DNA from: Duganella sp. BJB480
GTDB lineage: Bacteria; Pseudomonadota; Gammaproteobacteria; Burkholderiales; Burkholderiaceae_D
Direction: 5' to 3'
NCBI GenBank assembly: GCA_003416985.1
Contig: QVIN01000013.1
Span: forward strand, 62,001-126,000
DNA length: 64,000 nt
Below, piece after piece: positions 44,659 to 54,102 of the stretch. Both the position numbers and the translations under genes were made by a program. Under the pieces are notes generated by a model, which saw only the letters and a list, made by a program, of their open reading frames with translations, made no database searches and was not told the DNA's origin. Position 1 is the first letter of the stretch. Each line of letters begins with the position of its first letter.

Positions 44659-46059
44659 ATGACGATCAACGTAATTCTTAACCTGCTGGCGGCACTGGTC
44701 CTGCTCGGCGTGCTGTACGCGCAGCAGCGCAGGCATGCGTCGTTCTCGGTGCGGGTGTTCACCGGCATGGGCCTGGGCGTGCTGCTCGGCGCGGCGCTGC
44801 AGGCGCTGTACGGCGCCACCTCCCCCGCCCTGCAAACCACCGGCGACTATCTCGACATCGTCGGCTCCGGCTACGTCAAGCTGCTGCAGATGATCGTCAT
44901 GCCGCTGATCATGGTGTCCATCATCTCCGCCATCCTCAAGCTCAAGGGCATCAACTCGCTCGGCAAGATCAGCGCGCTGACCATCGGCATGCTGATGCTG
45001 ACCACCCTCATCGCCGCCGGCCTCGGCATCCTGATGGCCAAGGTGTTCCACCTGAGCGCGGTCGGCCTGACCGCCTCCGCCGCCGACGTCGCGCGCGGCG
45101 TCTACCTGCAAGGCAAGGTCGAGGCCGCCCAGGCCATCTCGCTGCCGAGCATGCTGCTGAGCTTCATCCCGGCCAATCCCTTCCTCGACATGACCGGCGG
45201 CCGCAAGACCTCGACCATCGCGGTGGTGATCTTCTCGGTGTTCGTCGGCATCGCCGCCACCGGCATCCACGACAAGAAGCCGGACGTGTTCGCCTCGTTC
45301 GAGCGCTTCATCCAGGTCGCCCACGCCATCGTCATGCGTATCGTCACGCTGGTGCTGCGCCTGACGCCGTACGGCGTGTTCGCGCTGATGGCGCAGGTGG
45401 TGTCGACCTCCAGCTACACCGACATCCTGCACCTGATCGACTTCGTGCTGGCCTCGTACAGCGCGCTGATCCTGATGTTCTGCGTGCACCTGGCGATCGT
45501 CTCCGGCGCCGGCCTCAACCCCGCGCGCTACGTGAAGAAGATCCTGCCGGTGCTGACCTTCGCCTTCACCTCGCGCAGCAGCGCCGGCGCCATCCCGATG
45601 AGCGTGCAGACCCAGACGCTGCGCCTGGGCACCTCGGAAGGCATCGCCAACTTCGCCGCCTCGTTCGGCGCCACCATCGGCCAGAACGGCTGCGCCGGCA
45701 TCTACCCGGCCATGCTGGCGGTGATGATCGCGCCCACCGTCGGCATCGATCCGTTCACGCTGGGCTTCATCGCGCCGCTGCTGGCCATCATCACCATCGG
45801 CTCGGTGGGCGTGGCCGGGGTCGGCGGCGGCGCCACCTTCGCCGCGCTGATCGTGCTGTCGTCGATGAACCTGCCGGTGGCGCTGGCCGGCCTGCTGATC
45901 TCGATCGAACCGCTGATCGACATGGGCCGCACCGCGCTCAACGTCAGCGGCTCGATCGCGGCCGGCACCGTCACCAGCCGGGTGCTGGGCGAGACCGACC
46001 TGCGCGTGTTCGCCAGCGACGCCGAGCTGCCGGTCGACAGCGACCGCAAGGCCGCCTGA
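44659..46059 (+). CDS. tcyP: L-cystine transporter TcyP (dicarboxylate/amino acid:cation symporter family)
   Basis: 466 residues, eight or more membrane helices plus two re-entrant loops. Close in sequence to E. coli YdjN/TcyP: GYVKLLQMIVMPLIMVSIIS, LTFAFTSRSSAGAIPMSVQT, FAASFGATIGQNGCAGIYPA and SIEPLIDMGRTALNVSGS. Sodium or proton symporter for cystine. The ATG at 44659 gives the standard N-terminus; an upstream frame extends into the repeat and is not used. Confidence 0.93.
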   Translation: MTINVILNLLAALVLLGVLYAQQRRHASFSVRVFTGMGLGVLLGAALQALYGATSPALQTTGDYLDIVGSGYVKLLQMIVMPLIMVSIISAILKLKGINSLGKISALTIGMLMLTTLIAAGLGILMAKVFHLSAVGLTASAADVARGVYLQGKVEAAQAISLPSMLLSFIPANPFLDMTGGRKTSTIAVVIFSVFVGIAATGIHDKKPDVFASFERFIQVAHAIVMRIVTLVLRLTPYGVFALMAQVVSTSSYTDILHLIDFVLASYSALILMFCVHLAIVSGAGLNPARYVKKILPVLTFAFTSRSSAGAIPMSVQTQTLRLGTSEGIANFAASFGATIGQNGCAGIYPAMLAVMIAPTVGIDPFTLGFIAPLLAIITIGSVGVAGVGGGATFAALIVLSSMNLPVALAGLLISIEPLIDMGRTALNVSGSIAAGTVTSRVLGETDLRVFASDAELPVDSDRKAA

Positions 46060-46061
46060 GC

Positions 46062-46811
46062 CTACTTGGCGTCGATGTCGATGGAAATGTCGCCGACGAT
46101 TTCCGACATCTGCAGCCGGATCAGTTTCGGGACGCCGGCCGCGGTGATCGAGTAGGTCGTGCTCAAGGAGCCCTGCAGCTTGTTCGAGCCATCGTAGACG
46201 GTGCTCAGCATTTGGAAATTGAGACTGTTGCCGTCGTTGCCGGCCGTCGTGACATAGGTGATTTTTTGCGTCGCGACCAGCGTGCGCTTGGTGCTGTCCG
46301 AGTAGCAGTTGTAGCTGGCCAGGTCGCCGCCCTGTCCGGCCGTGGCGCTGGCCGGATAGCCTGCCGTGCTGGTCGCCACGCAATAGTTGCCCGGCTCATT
46401 CGAGCCGATCGGCGCGTACTGGGCATTGACGTACAAAGGGCTGGAAATGGACAGCGGTTGCGTGACGCCGTTGCCGGTCAATGTGCCGCTGATCGTTTCC
46501 GTCGCCTGCATGGCCGCGGCGCCATTGAAGGTGGCGTTGACCGCGGCGCCCAGCGTGTAGGTCAGCGTGCCCGACAGCGGATAGGTCACGCTGCCGCTGC
46601 TGGTGCTGCCCGAGATCGCCAGGCTCGACTGCATGCCGTGCGTGAACGCGTAGGCCAGCCCCTGCTGGACCGGGAAACTGGTGACCACCGTGGCGGCGGT
46701 GCTGGTGCCCGGCGAAGCGCCGCCGCCACCGCCGCCGCAGGCAGCCAGCATCATTGCAATCAAGCCAGCCAGGGCCACCGGCGCGGTCTTTTTCGACATC
46801 TGCACAATCAT
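46062..46811 (-). CDS. Hypothetical lipoprotein
   Basis: 249 residues. Lipoprotein signal (APVALAGLIAMMLAACGGGG, lipobox LAAC, then a six-Gly linker). The mature part is Ser/Thr/Gly-rich with alternating hydrophobic residues, suggesting beta-structure, and has two cysteines in NYCVA and SYNCYS. No known domain recognised. Its stop lies two bases from the tcyP stop (convergent). The exact role is unknown. Confidence 0.8.
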   Translation of the reverse strand: MIVQMSKKTAPVALAGLIAMMLAACGGGGGGASPGTSTAATVVTSFPVQQGLAYAFTHGMQSSLAISGSTSSGSVTYPLSGTLTYTLGAAVNATFNGAAAMQATETISGTLTGNGVTQPLSISSPLYVNAQYAPIGSNEPGNYCVATSTAGYPASATAGQGGDLASYNCYSDSTKRTLVATQKITYVTTAGNDGNSLNFQMLSTVYDGSNKLQGSLSTTYSITAAGVPKLIRLQMSEIVGDISIDIDAK

Positions 46812-46970
46812 GTTTTCTCGCTCAAGTTGATGAAAATCGGAATAGTGACAGCCTAACATTGTTTCCTTACAACAATACTCTCCAATAGTCACCACGCTGG
46901 CGGTAAAAAATCGTGGGAACCGCCGGGCGGCCACGCGGTCTAATTTTTTCCCCTGAGTTGAAAGGAAAAA

Positions 46971-47186
46971 ATGATGACTACGATCTCCCTGACTTGCCGA
47001 CTGTTGCTGGGCGCGGCCACGGCGGCCGCCTTGCTGGGCGGCTGCAACAAGCACGCGGCGGACCAGCCGCCTACGCCCGCCGTCAGCACGCCGGAACCGG
47101 CCGCTCCGGCCACTCCGCCCAACAACAACACCACGCCCACCCCGCCGCCGGCCCAAAGCAGCGCGCCGCCGACAAGCAACCAGTAG
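46971..47186 (+). CDS. Small proline-rich lipoprotein
   Basis: 71 residues. Signal peptide with lipobox LLGGC (Cys near 25), then a low-complexity tail rich in Pro, Ala, Thr and Asn (TPEPAAPATPPNNNTTPTPP). AAGGA precedes the start; the second ATG at 46974 has better spacing. Probably an outer membrane anchored tail; function unknown. Confidence 0.7.
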   Translation: MMTTISLTCRLLLGAATAAALLGGCNKHAADQPPTPAVSTPEPAAPATPPNNNTTPTPPPAQSSAPPTSNQ

Positions 47187-47193
47187 GCGTAAA

Positions 47194-47215
47194 AAAAGGG
47201 CCCGAAGGCCCTTTT
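47194..47215. terminator. Bidirectional terminator
   Basis: AAAAGGGCC / GGCCCTTTT with loop CGAA, between two convergent genes; A and T tracts on both sides serve both strands. Confidence 0.85.
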
Positions 47216-47235
47216 GCGCGCTGCGCGGTGACGGC

Positions 47236-48648
47236 TTAGAACTTGTAGTTGTAAGCGATACCGATCAGCGACAGATGGGTCTGGTACGTGCCGCGCGTGG
47301 TTTCGCCGTTACCCGTGCAGGTGGTCATCACCGGGTTGCACTTGTTGGTGTAGTTCATCGACGCGTCCTTGAAGTCCAGGAAGCTGTACGCCAGGTCGAT
47401 CGACGAACGGGCATCCAGCTTCCAGTTGGCGCCGATGGAGTACTGCATGCGGTCGCTGTCCGGCAGCGCTGGGTGGGTCAGCTCGGCGTTCTTGACCGGC
47501 GACTCGTCGTAGGCGATACCGGCGCGCACGGTCAGGTTTTCGTTGTAGGCGTAGTTGCCGCCCAGCGAAACGCGCACGGTGTTCTTCCACTGCTGACGGA
47601 TGACTTCGGCGCCTTCGGTGGTGCCCGGGAACTGGATGTCCAGGTCGCCCAGACGGTTGTGGCGCACGAAGGTCACGTCGGCCATGCCGGCCCATTTGGC
47701 GTCGAACTGGTGGAACACGTTGGCCGACAGCGTCTCAGGCGTACGCAGCTCGACCAGCGCGGCCGAGTTGACCTTGTTCGACGACTTGGCCAGCACGCCG
47801 TTGACGACCGGGTCGGCGGTCACTTTCGAGAAGTCCCACACGGTGCTGCCGCGCAGCTTGTGCGAGATCGACGAGCGGTAGGACAGGCCGAAGCGGGTGT
47901 CCTTGTCCAGGGTGAACATGTAGCCCAGGTTGAAGCCCCAGCCCCAGTCCTTGCCGTCGTTGGAGCCGTGCGCGTCCTTGGCGGTGGCCAGCAGTTGCGG
48001 GTTGCCGCCCAGCAGAGCGATCTGCTTGGCCAGCGCCGCCGATTGCGGCGTGCCGCGCAGCGCCGCGATCGTGCCCGGCACGTCCACGGCCTGGCCCAGG
48101 CTGGCCTTCATGAACTCGGCGTCGATGCCGAAGCCGAAGGCGTGGCGCTCGTCCAGCTTGAACGAGGCCGACGGGTTCAGCGTGATCGATTCCAGCTTCA
48201 CGTCGGACAGCGCGTAGCGGCCGGTCCATTCGCTGCCGTAGTTGATCTTGGTACCGTATGGCACGAACATGCCCATGCCGACGGTCCACTTGTCGTTCAG
48301 CTTCTTGCTCAGGTAGAAGGCCGGCGCGGTGACCGAGCTTGGCACATAGTCGTTGGCGCCGGTGCCGCCGGTCGGGGTGCCGGTGAAGCGGGTCGAACCG
48401 CTGTCGTTGAAGGTCGAGTGCGGCACGACCACGGTGGCGCTGCCGCTGATCTGCATGCCGTCCAGGCGCGACAGGCCGGCCGGATTGTAGAAGATGGTCG
48501 ATGCGTCGTTGGCTTCGGCGGCGTTGGCGTCGGCCGTGCCCTGGGCCGAGACGCTCTGCGAACCGAAACGGTAGCCGGACGCCTGGGCGCCCACGGACAT
48601 GGCGCTCAGAGCGGCGGCGATGATCAGGGGGAGGTATTTGTGTTGCAT
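47236..48648 (-). CDS. Outer membrane long-chain fatty acid transport protein (OmpP1/FadL/TodX family)
   Basis: 470 residues. Signal peptide (LIIAAALSAMSVGAQA), the N-terminal hatch with the FadL signature STIFYNPAGLSRLDG, then a 14-strand barrel ending GIAYNYKF with terminal Phe. It lets long-chain fatty acids or other hydrophobic compounds cross the outer membrane. Monocistronic, ended by the terminator at 47194. Confidence 0.93.
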   Translation of the reverse strand: MQHKYLPLIIAAALSAMSVGAQASGYRFGSQSVSAQGTADANAAEANDASTIFYNPAGLSRLDGMQISGSATVVVPHSTFNDSGSTRFTGTPTGGTGANDYVPSSVTAPAFYLSKKLNDKWTVGMGMFVPYGTKINYGSEWTGRYALSDVKLESITLNPSASFKLDERHAFGFGIDAEFMKASLGQAVDVPGTIAALRGTPQSAALAKQIALLGGNPQLLATAKDAHGSNDGKDWGWGFNLGYMFTLDKDTRFGLSYRSSISHKLRGSTVWDFSKVTADPVVNGVLAKSSNKVNSAALVELRTPETLSANVFHQFDAKWAGMADVTFVRHNRLGDLDIQFPGTTEGAEVIRQQWKNTVRVSLGGNYAYNENLTVRAGIAYDESPVKNAELTHPALPDSDRMQYSIGANWKLDARSSIDLAYSFLDFKDASMNYTNKCNPVMTTCTGNGETTRGTYQTHLSLIGIAYNYKF

Positions 48649-48830
48649 TGTAGTCTCGCTTTATAAGTAGGCGGCTCTGCGCCAGGTTTTTCTGGATTTC
48701 TTGCGCCAAAACCGGTGCAGGAAGGCCAGCAGCATACTACATTTATAAAACTATTCAAAAGGCAAGTCGTTAGAGGTAAAACTCTAAATAAAACCTTGAA
48801 ACCGAGCAGTTGCTCTGCATCGTGGCTATT

Positions 48831-48856
48831 AAAAAAGGACCCGCGGGTCCTTTTTT
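48831..48856. terminator. Bidirectional terminator after the RND gene
   Basis: Perfect palindrome AAAAAAGGACCCG / CGGGTCCTTTTTT; on the minus strand it ends the efflux operon. Confidence 0.85.
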
Positions 48857-48876
48857 AGTGTCGCCAAAACAACGAC

Positions 48877-51800
48877 TTAGTGCGGATCGAGCGCGCCGGA
48901 CGGCACAGCGCGGCCGCCCTTGCCCGTCACCTTGTACACCCCCCACATCAGCATGCGGAACACGAAACGCGCGAAGATCAGCGTCAGCACGCCCTCGACC
49001 AGCGTCATGACCAGCGCCGGCGCCGCCGTCCAGCGCGCCGCGCGGCGGTGGAACTTGGCGATCGCGCGGTCCTTGGCGATCTCGATGCTGTCGTAGAAGG
49101 TCGGCACCACCAGCAGCGTCAGGATGGTCGAGGTGATGGTGCCGCCGATGATGGCGATCGCCAGCGGACGGTAGAACTCGCCGCCCTCGCCCAGCCCCAG
49201 CGCGACCGGGAACATGCCGGCGATCAGCGCGAAGGTGGTCATCAGGATGGGACGCAGGCGCATGCGGCCGGCGTACATCAGCGCGTCCTCGCGGCCGTAG
49301 CCCTCGGCCTCGCGCTTGCGCGCCGCGTCCAGCAGCAGGATGGCGTTCTTGGCCACCAGGCCCATCAGCATGATGACGCCGATGAAGCTCATCAGGTTGA
49401 GCGTGCCGCCGGTGATCAGCAGCGCCACCACCACGCCGATCAGCGACAGCGGCAGCGACAGCATCACCGCCACCGGCGCCGTGAACGAACCGAACTGCAT
49501 CACCAGGATCAGGTACATCAGGCCGATGCCCATGACCAGCGCGATGCCCATCTCCGTGAACAGCTCGGTCTGGTTCTTGCCGTCGCCGCCCAGGTCCAGG
49601 CCGTAGCCGGGCGGGTAGTCGATGGCGTTGGCCAGCTTCATGGCGTCGGCCGTCACCTCGCCGGGCGAGCGGCCCTGCACGTTGGCCGACACGGTCACGG
49701 TGCGCTTGCCGTTCTTGTGCTCGATGGTGGACGGGCCCTTGCCCATCGTGATCGTGGCGATCTGGTCCAGCGGCACCATCTGGTTGGTGCCGGTCACCGA
49801 GATCGGCAGGCGCTCGATGTTCTCGGCGTTGACGCGGTCCTCCGGCGCCAGCCGCACCGCGACGTCGCGCGATTCGCCGGTCGGGTCGACCCAGTCGCCC
49901 ACCTCGACGCCGGCGAACGCCACCCGCAGCGATTGCGCGGCGTCGTTGACGGAGATGCCCATCGAGTTGGCCAGGCCGCGGTTGAGCTCGATCTGCAGCT
50001 CGTTCTTCGGATCCTGCTGCGACAGGCCGACGTCCACCGCGCCCGGCACCTGGCGCAGCTTGTCCATGTAGGCGTTGGTGATCTCCATCAGGCGGCGCGA
50101 ATCCGGGCCGGTGAATTCGATCTGCACCGGCTTGCCCGAGTTGCCCAGGTCGTCGATCACCGAGATCTCGGCGCCGGCGATGTGGCTCATCTTCTCGCGC
50201 AGCTCGGCGCCGATCTGGAACGCGGTGCGCTTGCGGTACTGGCGCTTGCCGATGTCGATATAGATGCGGCCGCCGCCGGCGTTGATGTTGGAGTTGGTGT
50301 CCTTGGTCTCGGCGATGGTGCGGGCGATCGCGGCCACGGTCTCCATCTTGCGGCGCGCGATCTCCACGCTGCCCGAAGGCGGCATCCGCACGTCGATGGC
50401 GATGGTGCTGCGGTCGGCCGCCGGCAGGAAGCTCGAACCGCCGAACTTGGCGTGCAGCACGATGGCGCCGACGAAGGTGCCGAAGGCGATCACGGCCATC
50501 CAGCGGCGGTGGTGCAGCGCCCAGGCGATCACATGGCCGTAGCGGTCGGACTGGTGGTCGAACCAGTCGTTGAACTTCTGCAGGAACTTGCCCAGGCCCT
50601 TCTTCGGCGCCGTGTGGTGGTCGACCGGGTCGCCCCAGTAGGCCGACAGCATCGGATCGAGCGTGAACGAGATGCCCAGGCTGACCAGCACCGAGCAGGT
50701 CACCGTCAGCGCGAACGGACGGAACCATTCACCCGAGATGCCCGGCATGAAGGCCACCGGAATGAACACGGCGATGATGGAGAAGGTGGTCGCGGCCACG
50801 GCCAGGCCGATCTCGGCGGTGCCGTTCAGCGCGGCCGTGCGGCGGTCGAAGCCCATCTGCATGTGGCGCACGATGTTTTCCCGCACCACGATGGCGTCGT
50901 CGATCAGCACGCCGATCGCCAGCGACAGGCCCAGCAGCGTCATGAAGTTCAGCGTGAAGCCGCACAGCCACACGGCGATGAAGGCCGCCACCACCGAGGT
51001 CGGCAGGCTCATGGCGGTGATCAGGGTCGAGCGCCACGAGTTCAGGAAGGCGTACACCACGAAGATGGTCAGCACCGCGCCCAGCACCAGCGATTCGATC
51101 ACGTTGTTGAGGCTGCGCTGCGAATCGTCGCCGCCGTCGCGGGTGATCTCCAGCTTGGTGCCGGCCGGCAGCGTGGCGTTGACCGCCTTGATTTCCTCGC
51201 GCAGCTTGGCCGCCACCGACACCGTGCTGGCGTCGCGCGAGCGGGAGATGGCGATGCCGACGTTGGGCTTGCCGCTGCGGATGCTCAGGCCGTCGACTTC
51301 GGCGAAGCCGTCCTCGATGGTGGCCAGCTGCGCCAGCCGCACCACCTCGTCGCCGCGGCGCTTGACCACCACGCCCTCGAACTCGCGCGGGGTGATGATG
51401 CGGCCGACCAGGCGGATGCTCTTCTCGTCGAGCACGCCGCGCACCTTGCCCACCGGCGCGTTGGTGTTCTGGTTGCGCAGCGCGTTGACCACCTCGCTGA
51501 CCGAGACATTGTATTCACGCAGCTTCTCCGCGTGCAGCAGCACCGACAGCTCGCGCTTGAGCGAACCGTTGACCTGCACCTGCGACACCCCGTCCACCGC
51601 GCGGAAGCGGTCCGACAGCGTGTCCTCGGCCAGGCGCGAGATCTCGGCGTGGCTCTGGCTGGTCGACGACAGCGAGATCTGCATCACCGGATCGGAGGCC
51701 GGGTCGATGCGCTGCAGGATGGGCTCGCGCATCTCGGTGGGCAGCTTGTAGCGCACCGAGGCGATCGCGTTGCGGATCTCGTCGGAGGCCTCGATCAGGT

Positions 51801-52098
51801 TCTTCTTGAAGCTGAACTCGATGAAGATCTGCGCCGAGCCCTCGTTGGCGGTGCTCTCGAGCTTGGTCGCGCCGGAGATGGCCAGCAGCGGCTTCTCCAG
51901 GCGGTTGACGATCTCGCGCTCGACCGTGTCGGGCGAGGCGCCCGGATACGGCACGCTGACGATGATGAACGGCACCTCGACGTCGGGGTTCTGGTTGACG
52001 CGCAGCTTCTTCAGCGCCAGCAAGCCCAGGCACATCATGGCGACGATCAGGACGATGGTCGCGATCGGCCGTTTGATACTGAAATCGGATAAGAACAT
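48877..52098 (-). CDS. RND family multidrug efflux permease
   Basis: 1073 residues, full length. N-terminus MFLSDFSIKRPIATIVLIVA, twelve membrane helices, the two large periplasmic loops, and the proton-relay pair of TM4 in GLSLAIGVLIDDAIVVRENI. Resembles the MdtB/MexK-like branch of AcrB proteins. With the upstream membrane fusion protein it forms a tripartite pump; no outer membrane channel gene is in the operon. It starts three bases after the fusion protein's stop. Confidence 0.95.
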   Translation of the reverse strand: MFLSDFSIKRPIATIVLIVAMMCLGLLALKKLRVNQNPDVEVPFIIVSVPYPGASPDTVEREIVNRLEKPLLAISGATKLESTANEGSAQIFIEFSFKKNLIEASDEIRNAIASVRYKLPTEMREPILQRIDPASDPVMQISLSSTSQSHAEISRLAEDTLSDRFRAVDGVSQVQVNGSLKRELSVLLHAEKLREYNVSVSEVVNALRNQNTNAPVGKVRGVLDEKSIRLVGRIITPREFEGVVVKRRGDEVVRLAQLATIEDGFAEVDGLSIRSGKPNVGIAISRSRDASTVSVAAKLREEIKAVNATLPAGTKLEITRDGGDDSQRSLNNVIESLVLGAVLTIFVVYAFLNSWRSTLITAMSLPTSVVAAFIAVWLCGFTLNFMTLLGLSLAIGVLIDDAIVVRENIVRHMQMGFDRRTAALNGTAEIGLAVAATTFSIIAVFIPVAFMPGISGEWFRPFALTVTCSVLVSLGISFTLDPMLSAYWGDPVDHHTAPKKGLGKFLQKFNDWFDHQSDRYGHVIAWALHHRRWMAVIAFGTFVGAIVLHAKFGGSSFLPAADRSTIAIDVRMPPSGSVEIARRKMETVAAIARTIAETKDTNSNINAGGGRIYIDIGKRQYRKRTAFQIGAELREKMSHIAGAEISVIDDLGNSGKPVQIEFTGPDSRRLMEITNAYMDKLRQVPGAVDVGLSQQDPKNELQIELNRGLANSMGISVNDAAQSLRVAFAGVEVGDWVDPTGESRDVAVRLAPEDRVNAENIERLPISVTGTNQMVPLDQIATITMGKGPSTIEHKNGKRTVTVSANVQGRSPGEVTADAMKLANAIDYPPGYGLDLGGDGKNQTELFTEMGIALVMGIGLMYLILVMQFGSFTAPVAVMLSLPLSLIGVVVALLITGGTLNLMSFIGVIMLMGLVAKNAILLLDAARKREAEGYGREDALMYAGRMRLRPILMTTFALIAGMFPVALGLGEGGEFYRPLAIAIIGGTITSTILTLLVVPTFYDSIEIAKDRAIAKFHRRAARWTAAPALVMTLVEGVLTLIFARFVFRMLMWGVYKVTGKGGRAVPSGALDPH

Positions 52099-52101
52099 GG
52101 A

Positions 52102-53307
52102 TCAGTTCCCTTTCGGTGCGGTGCTGGGGGAGGTCGCGGCCGAGGCCTGGGCCGCGCCGTTGCCGGCCCCGGCCACCTTCGGCGCGGTCAGTTCGACGCC
52201 CTGGCCATCCTTGTAGCCGGAGTTCGGCACGCGCAGCACGCGGTCGCCGGCGGCCAGGCCGCTGCGCACCTCCCACTGGCCGGTGCGCGGATCGCGCACG
52301 CCGATCGACAGCGGCGCCTTGCTCAGCGCCTTGCCGTTGACGCGCCAGGTGTAGCTATGGTCGCCGCTGACGACCAGCGCCGAATCCGGGATCATCAGCG
52401 CGTTCGAGACGTCGGACTCGACCCGGCCCTCGGCGTACAGGCCAGCCACGCCGGGCATGTCCTGGCCGGCGAACTCGACGAGCACCTCGACCTGGCGCGT
52501 GACCGCGTTGGCCGACGGGTCGACCCGCTTGACGCGGCCGCTGAAGTCGCGGTTCTGGTAGCCGTTGATGCGGAAGCGCACCGGCTGGCCGACCTTGACC
52601 ACGCCGATCTTGTCGGCGGAAACGAGGCCCTCGAAGCGCATGCTGGCCGGGTCGATCACCTTGATCAGCTCCTTGCCGATGGCGGCGGTGTCGCCGTTGG
52701 ACACCTTGCGCTCGCTGACGATGCCGTCGAACGGCGCGCGCACCAGGGTGCGGGTCAGCTGCTGGTGGGCCGCGACCGAGCGCGACTTGGCGGCGGCCAG
52801 CTCGCTCTGGGCGTTGTTGCGGCGGATCTCGGCATCCTCCAGCGCCTGGGTCGACACCATGCCCGACGTGCGCAGCGTCTTCTGGCGCTCGAACATGCGG
52901 GTGGCCTGCTCCAGCGACTGCTGGGCGGCGCGGGTGGCCTCGTCGGCGGAATTGAGGGCGTCGCGGATCGAGGTCTCGTCCAGGCGCACCAGGATGTCGC
53001 CCTTCTTGACCGCCTCGCCGTTTTCCTTCATCACTTGCAGCACCACCGCGCTCACCTCGGCGCGCAGGTCGGCCTTGCGCTCGGGCTGGACCGAACCGGT
53101 GATGACCGGACCGGACGCCAGCGCGTTCGATTCGATGGTCAGCAGGTCCTCCGGCGCCAGCGCCAGGACGGCCGGGGCGGCGCCCTTGCCGTCCTTGGCG
53201 GCGGTGGCCGAGGCGCTGGCGCCCGCCTTTTCAGGCTCCTTGGAGGACTTGCCGCAGGCAACCAGGGCTGAAGCGACGGCGAGAGCTAGAAGGGTTTTGC
53301 GCAACAT
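52102..53307 (-). CDS. RND efflux periplasmic adaptor (AcrA/MexA-like lipoprotein)
   Basis: 401 residues. Lipobox LVAC (Cys 18), then lipoyl and hairpin regions (LRAEVSAVVLQVMKENGEAV, TLVRAPFDGIVSERKVSNGD), a barrel and membrane-proximal domain. A GGAG site lies 7 bases before the ATG. First gene of the efflux operon. Substrate unknown; no dedicated regulator gene is adjacent. Confidence 0.93.
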   Translation of the reverse strand: MLRKTLLALAVASALVACGKSSKEPEKAGASASATAAKDGKGAAPAVLALAPEDLLTIESNALASGPVITGSVQPERKADLRAEVSAVVLQVMKENGEAVKKGDILVRLDETSIRDALNSADEATRAAQQSLEQATRMFERQKTLRTSGMVSTQALEDAEIRRNNAQSELAAAKSRSVAAHQQLTRTLVRAPFDGIVSERKVSNGDTAAIGKELIKVIDPASMRFEGLVSADKIGVVKVGQPVRFRINGYQNRDFSGRVKRVDPSANAVTRQVEVLVEFAGQDMPGVAGLYAEGRVESDVSNALMIPDSALVVSGDHSYTWRVNGKALSKAPLSIGVRDPRTGQWEVRSGLAAGDRVLRVPNSGYKDGQGVELTAPKVAGAGNGAAQASAATSPSTAPKGN

Positions 53308-53336
53308 AAAGTTCTCCGAGAAAGTGGCACGTTGGT

Positions 53337-53348
53337 GCTATTAATAGC
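53337..53348. promoter_or_regulatory. 12-base perfect palindrome upstream of the efflux operon
   Basis: GCTATTAATAGC, 30 bases before the adaptor ATG, in the place where a repressor of the pump would bind. No regulator is encoded next to it. The rest of 53349-53572 shows only a possible weak terminator for the next gene (short GC stem at about 53518-53532 followed on the minus strand by TTTT). Confidence 0.4.
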
Positions 53349-53572
53349 TTGTAAAGTTTTAGCCAGACTACAGGGCGCAGAGTATCCCCGAGTGTCCGTA
53401 ACCGGTCAATGCAAGTGCGACTGGACGGCAAAAAACGTGGCTGAATTGCCAAATGCTGGGATAGACGGTGAATTATCAGAAGTATCAGGATAGGCCGGAG
53501 CGGCCAAAAGAACAGTAAAACCGCCGGGGAAGCGGCCCGGCACGCCAGGGCGGCGCGCCGGAACAGGACGGA

Positions 53573-53995
53573 TCAGCCGCGGCCGAACACGGCGTGGATG
53601 ACGTGGGCGATGGCGATGCCGGTGCACAGGCCGCCGGCGATTTCCACCAGCGTATGGCCCATGCGCTCGCGCAGCCAGTGGTGGCCGGCGTCGTCCTTGG
53701 CGACGCGGTTGATCGCCGCCGCCTGCTTGCCCACGTGCTGGCGCAGGCTGTTGGCGTCGATGACGACGATGAAGCACAAGGTGACCGCCACGCCGAAGGC
53801 CGGATGGCCGATGCCCTCGCGCAGCGCGATCAGGGTCGCCATGCTGGACACCACCGCGCTGTGATTGCTGGGAAAGCCGCCGTTGCCGACCAGGTTGAAG
53901 GCCCATTTGCGCGCCTTGGCGCTATTAATCAGAAACTTGATCGGTCCGACCGTGATCCAGGTGATCAACGGGGTGACGAGATAAGCGATGTCCAT
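53573..53995 (-). CDS. Divergent PAP2 family protein (DUF212, YuiD-like)
   Basis: 140 residues, four hydrophobic helices. The family motif is present: NLVGNGGFPSNHSAVVSSMA and HTLVEIAGGLCTGIAIAHV, a variant of the PAP2 phosphatase pattern (the SNHSA block). Activity as a lipid phosphatase is presumed for the family but not shown. It stands alone, divergent from the DUF475 gene. Confidence 0.85.
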   Translation of the reverse strand: MDIAYLVTPLITWITVGPIKFLINSAKARKWAFNLVGNGGFPSNHSAVVSSMATLIALREGIGHPAFGVAVTLCFIVVIDANSLRQHVGKQAAAINRVAKDDAGHHWLRERMGHTLVEIAGGLCTGIAIAHVIHAVFGRG

Positions 53996-54102
53996 CGATG
54001 GTTCCTTTGCATTTTTGTGGCGACATTATCGCAGAAGGGTCCCCAGCGACGGAAGCAAGTAATATAAAATTCAGCCCTGTCCCCATTTCCATAAAAACAA
54101 CG

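Noticed and set aside
48880-52092. 1070-codon open frame on the plus strand across the RND pump gene
   Set aside because: It is the antisense shadow of a full-length AcrB-type gene; GC-rich DNA keeps antisense frames open. Its translation is His/Arg/Ala-rich with no domain.
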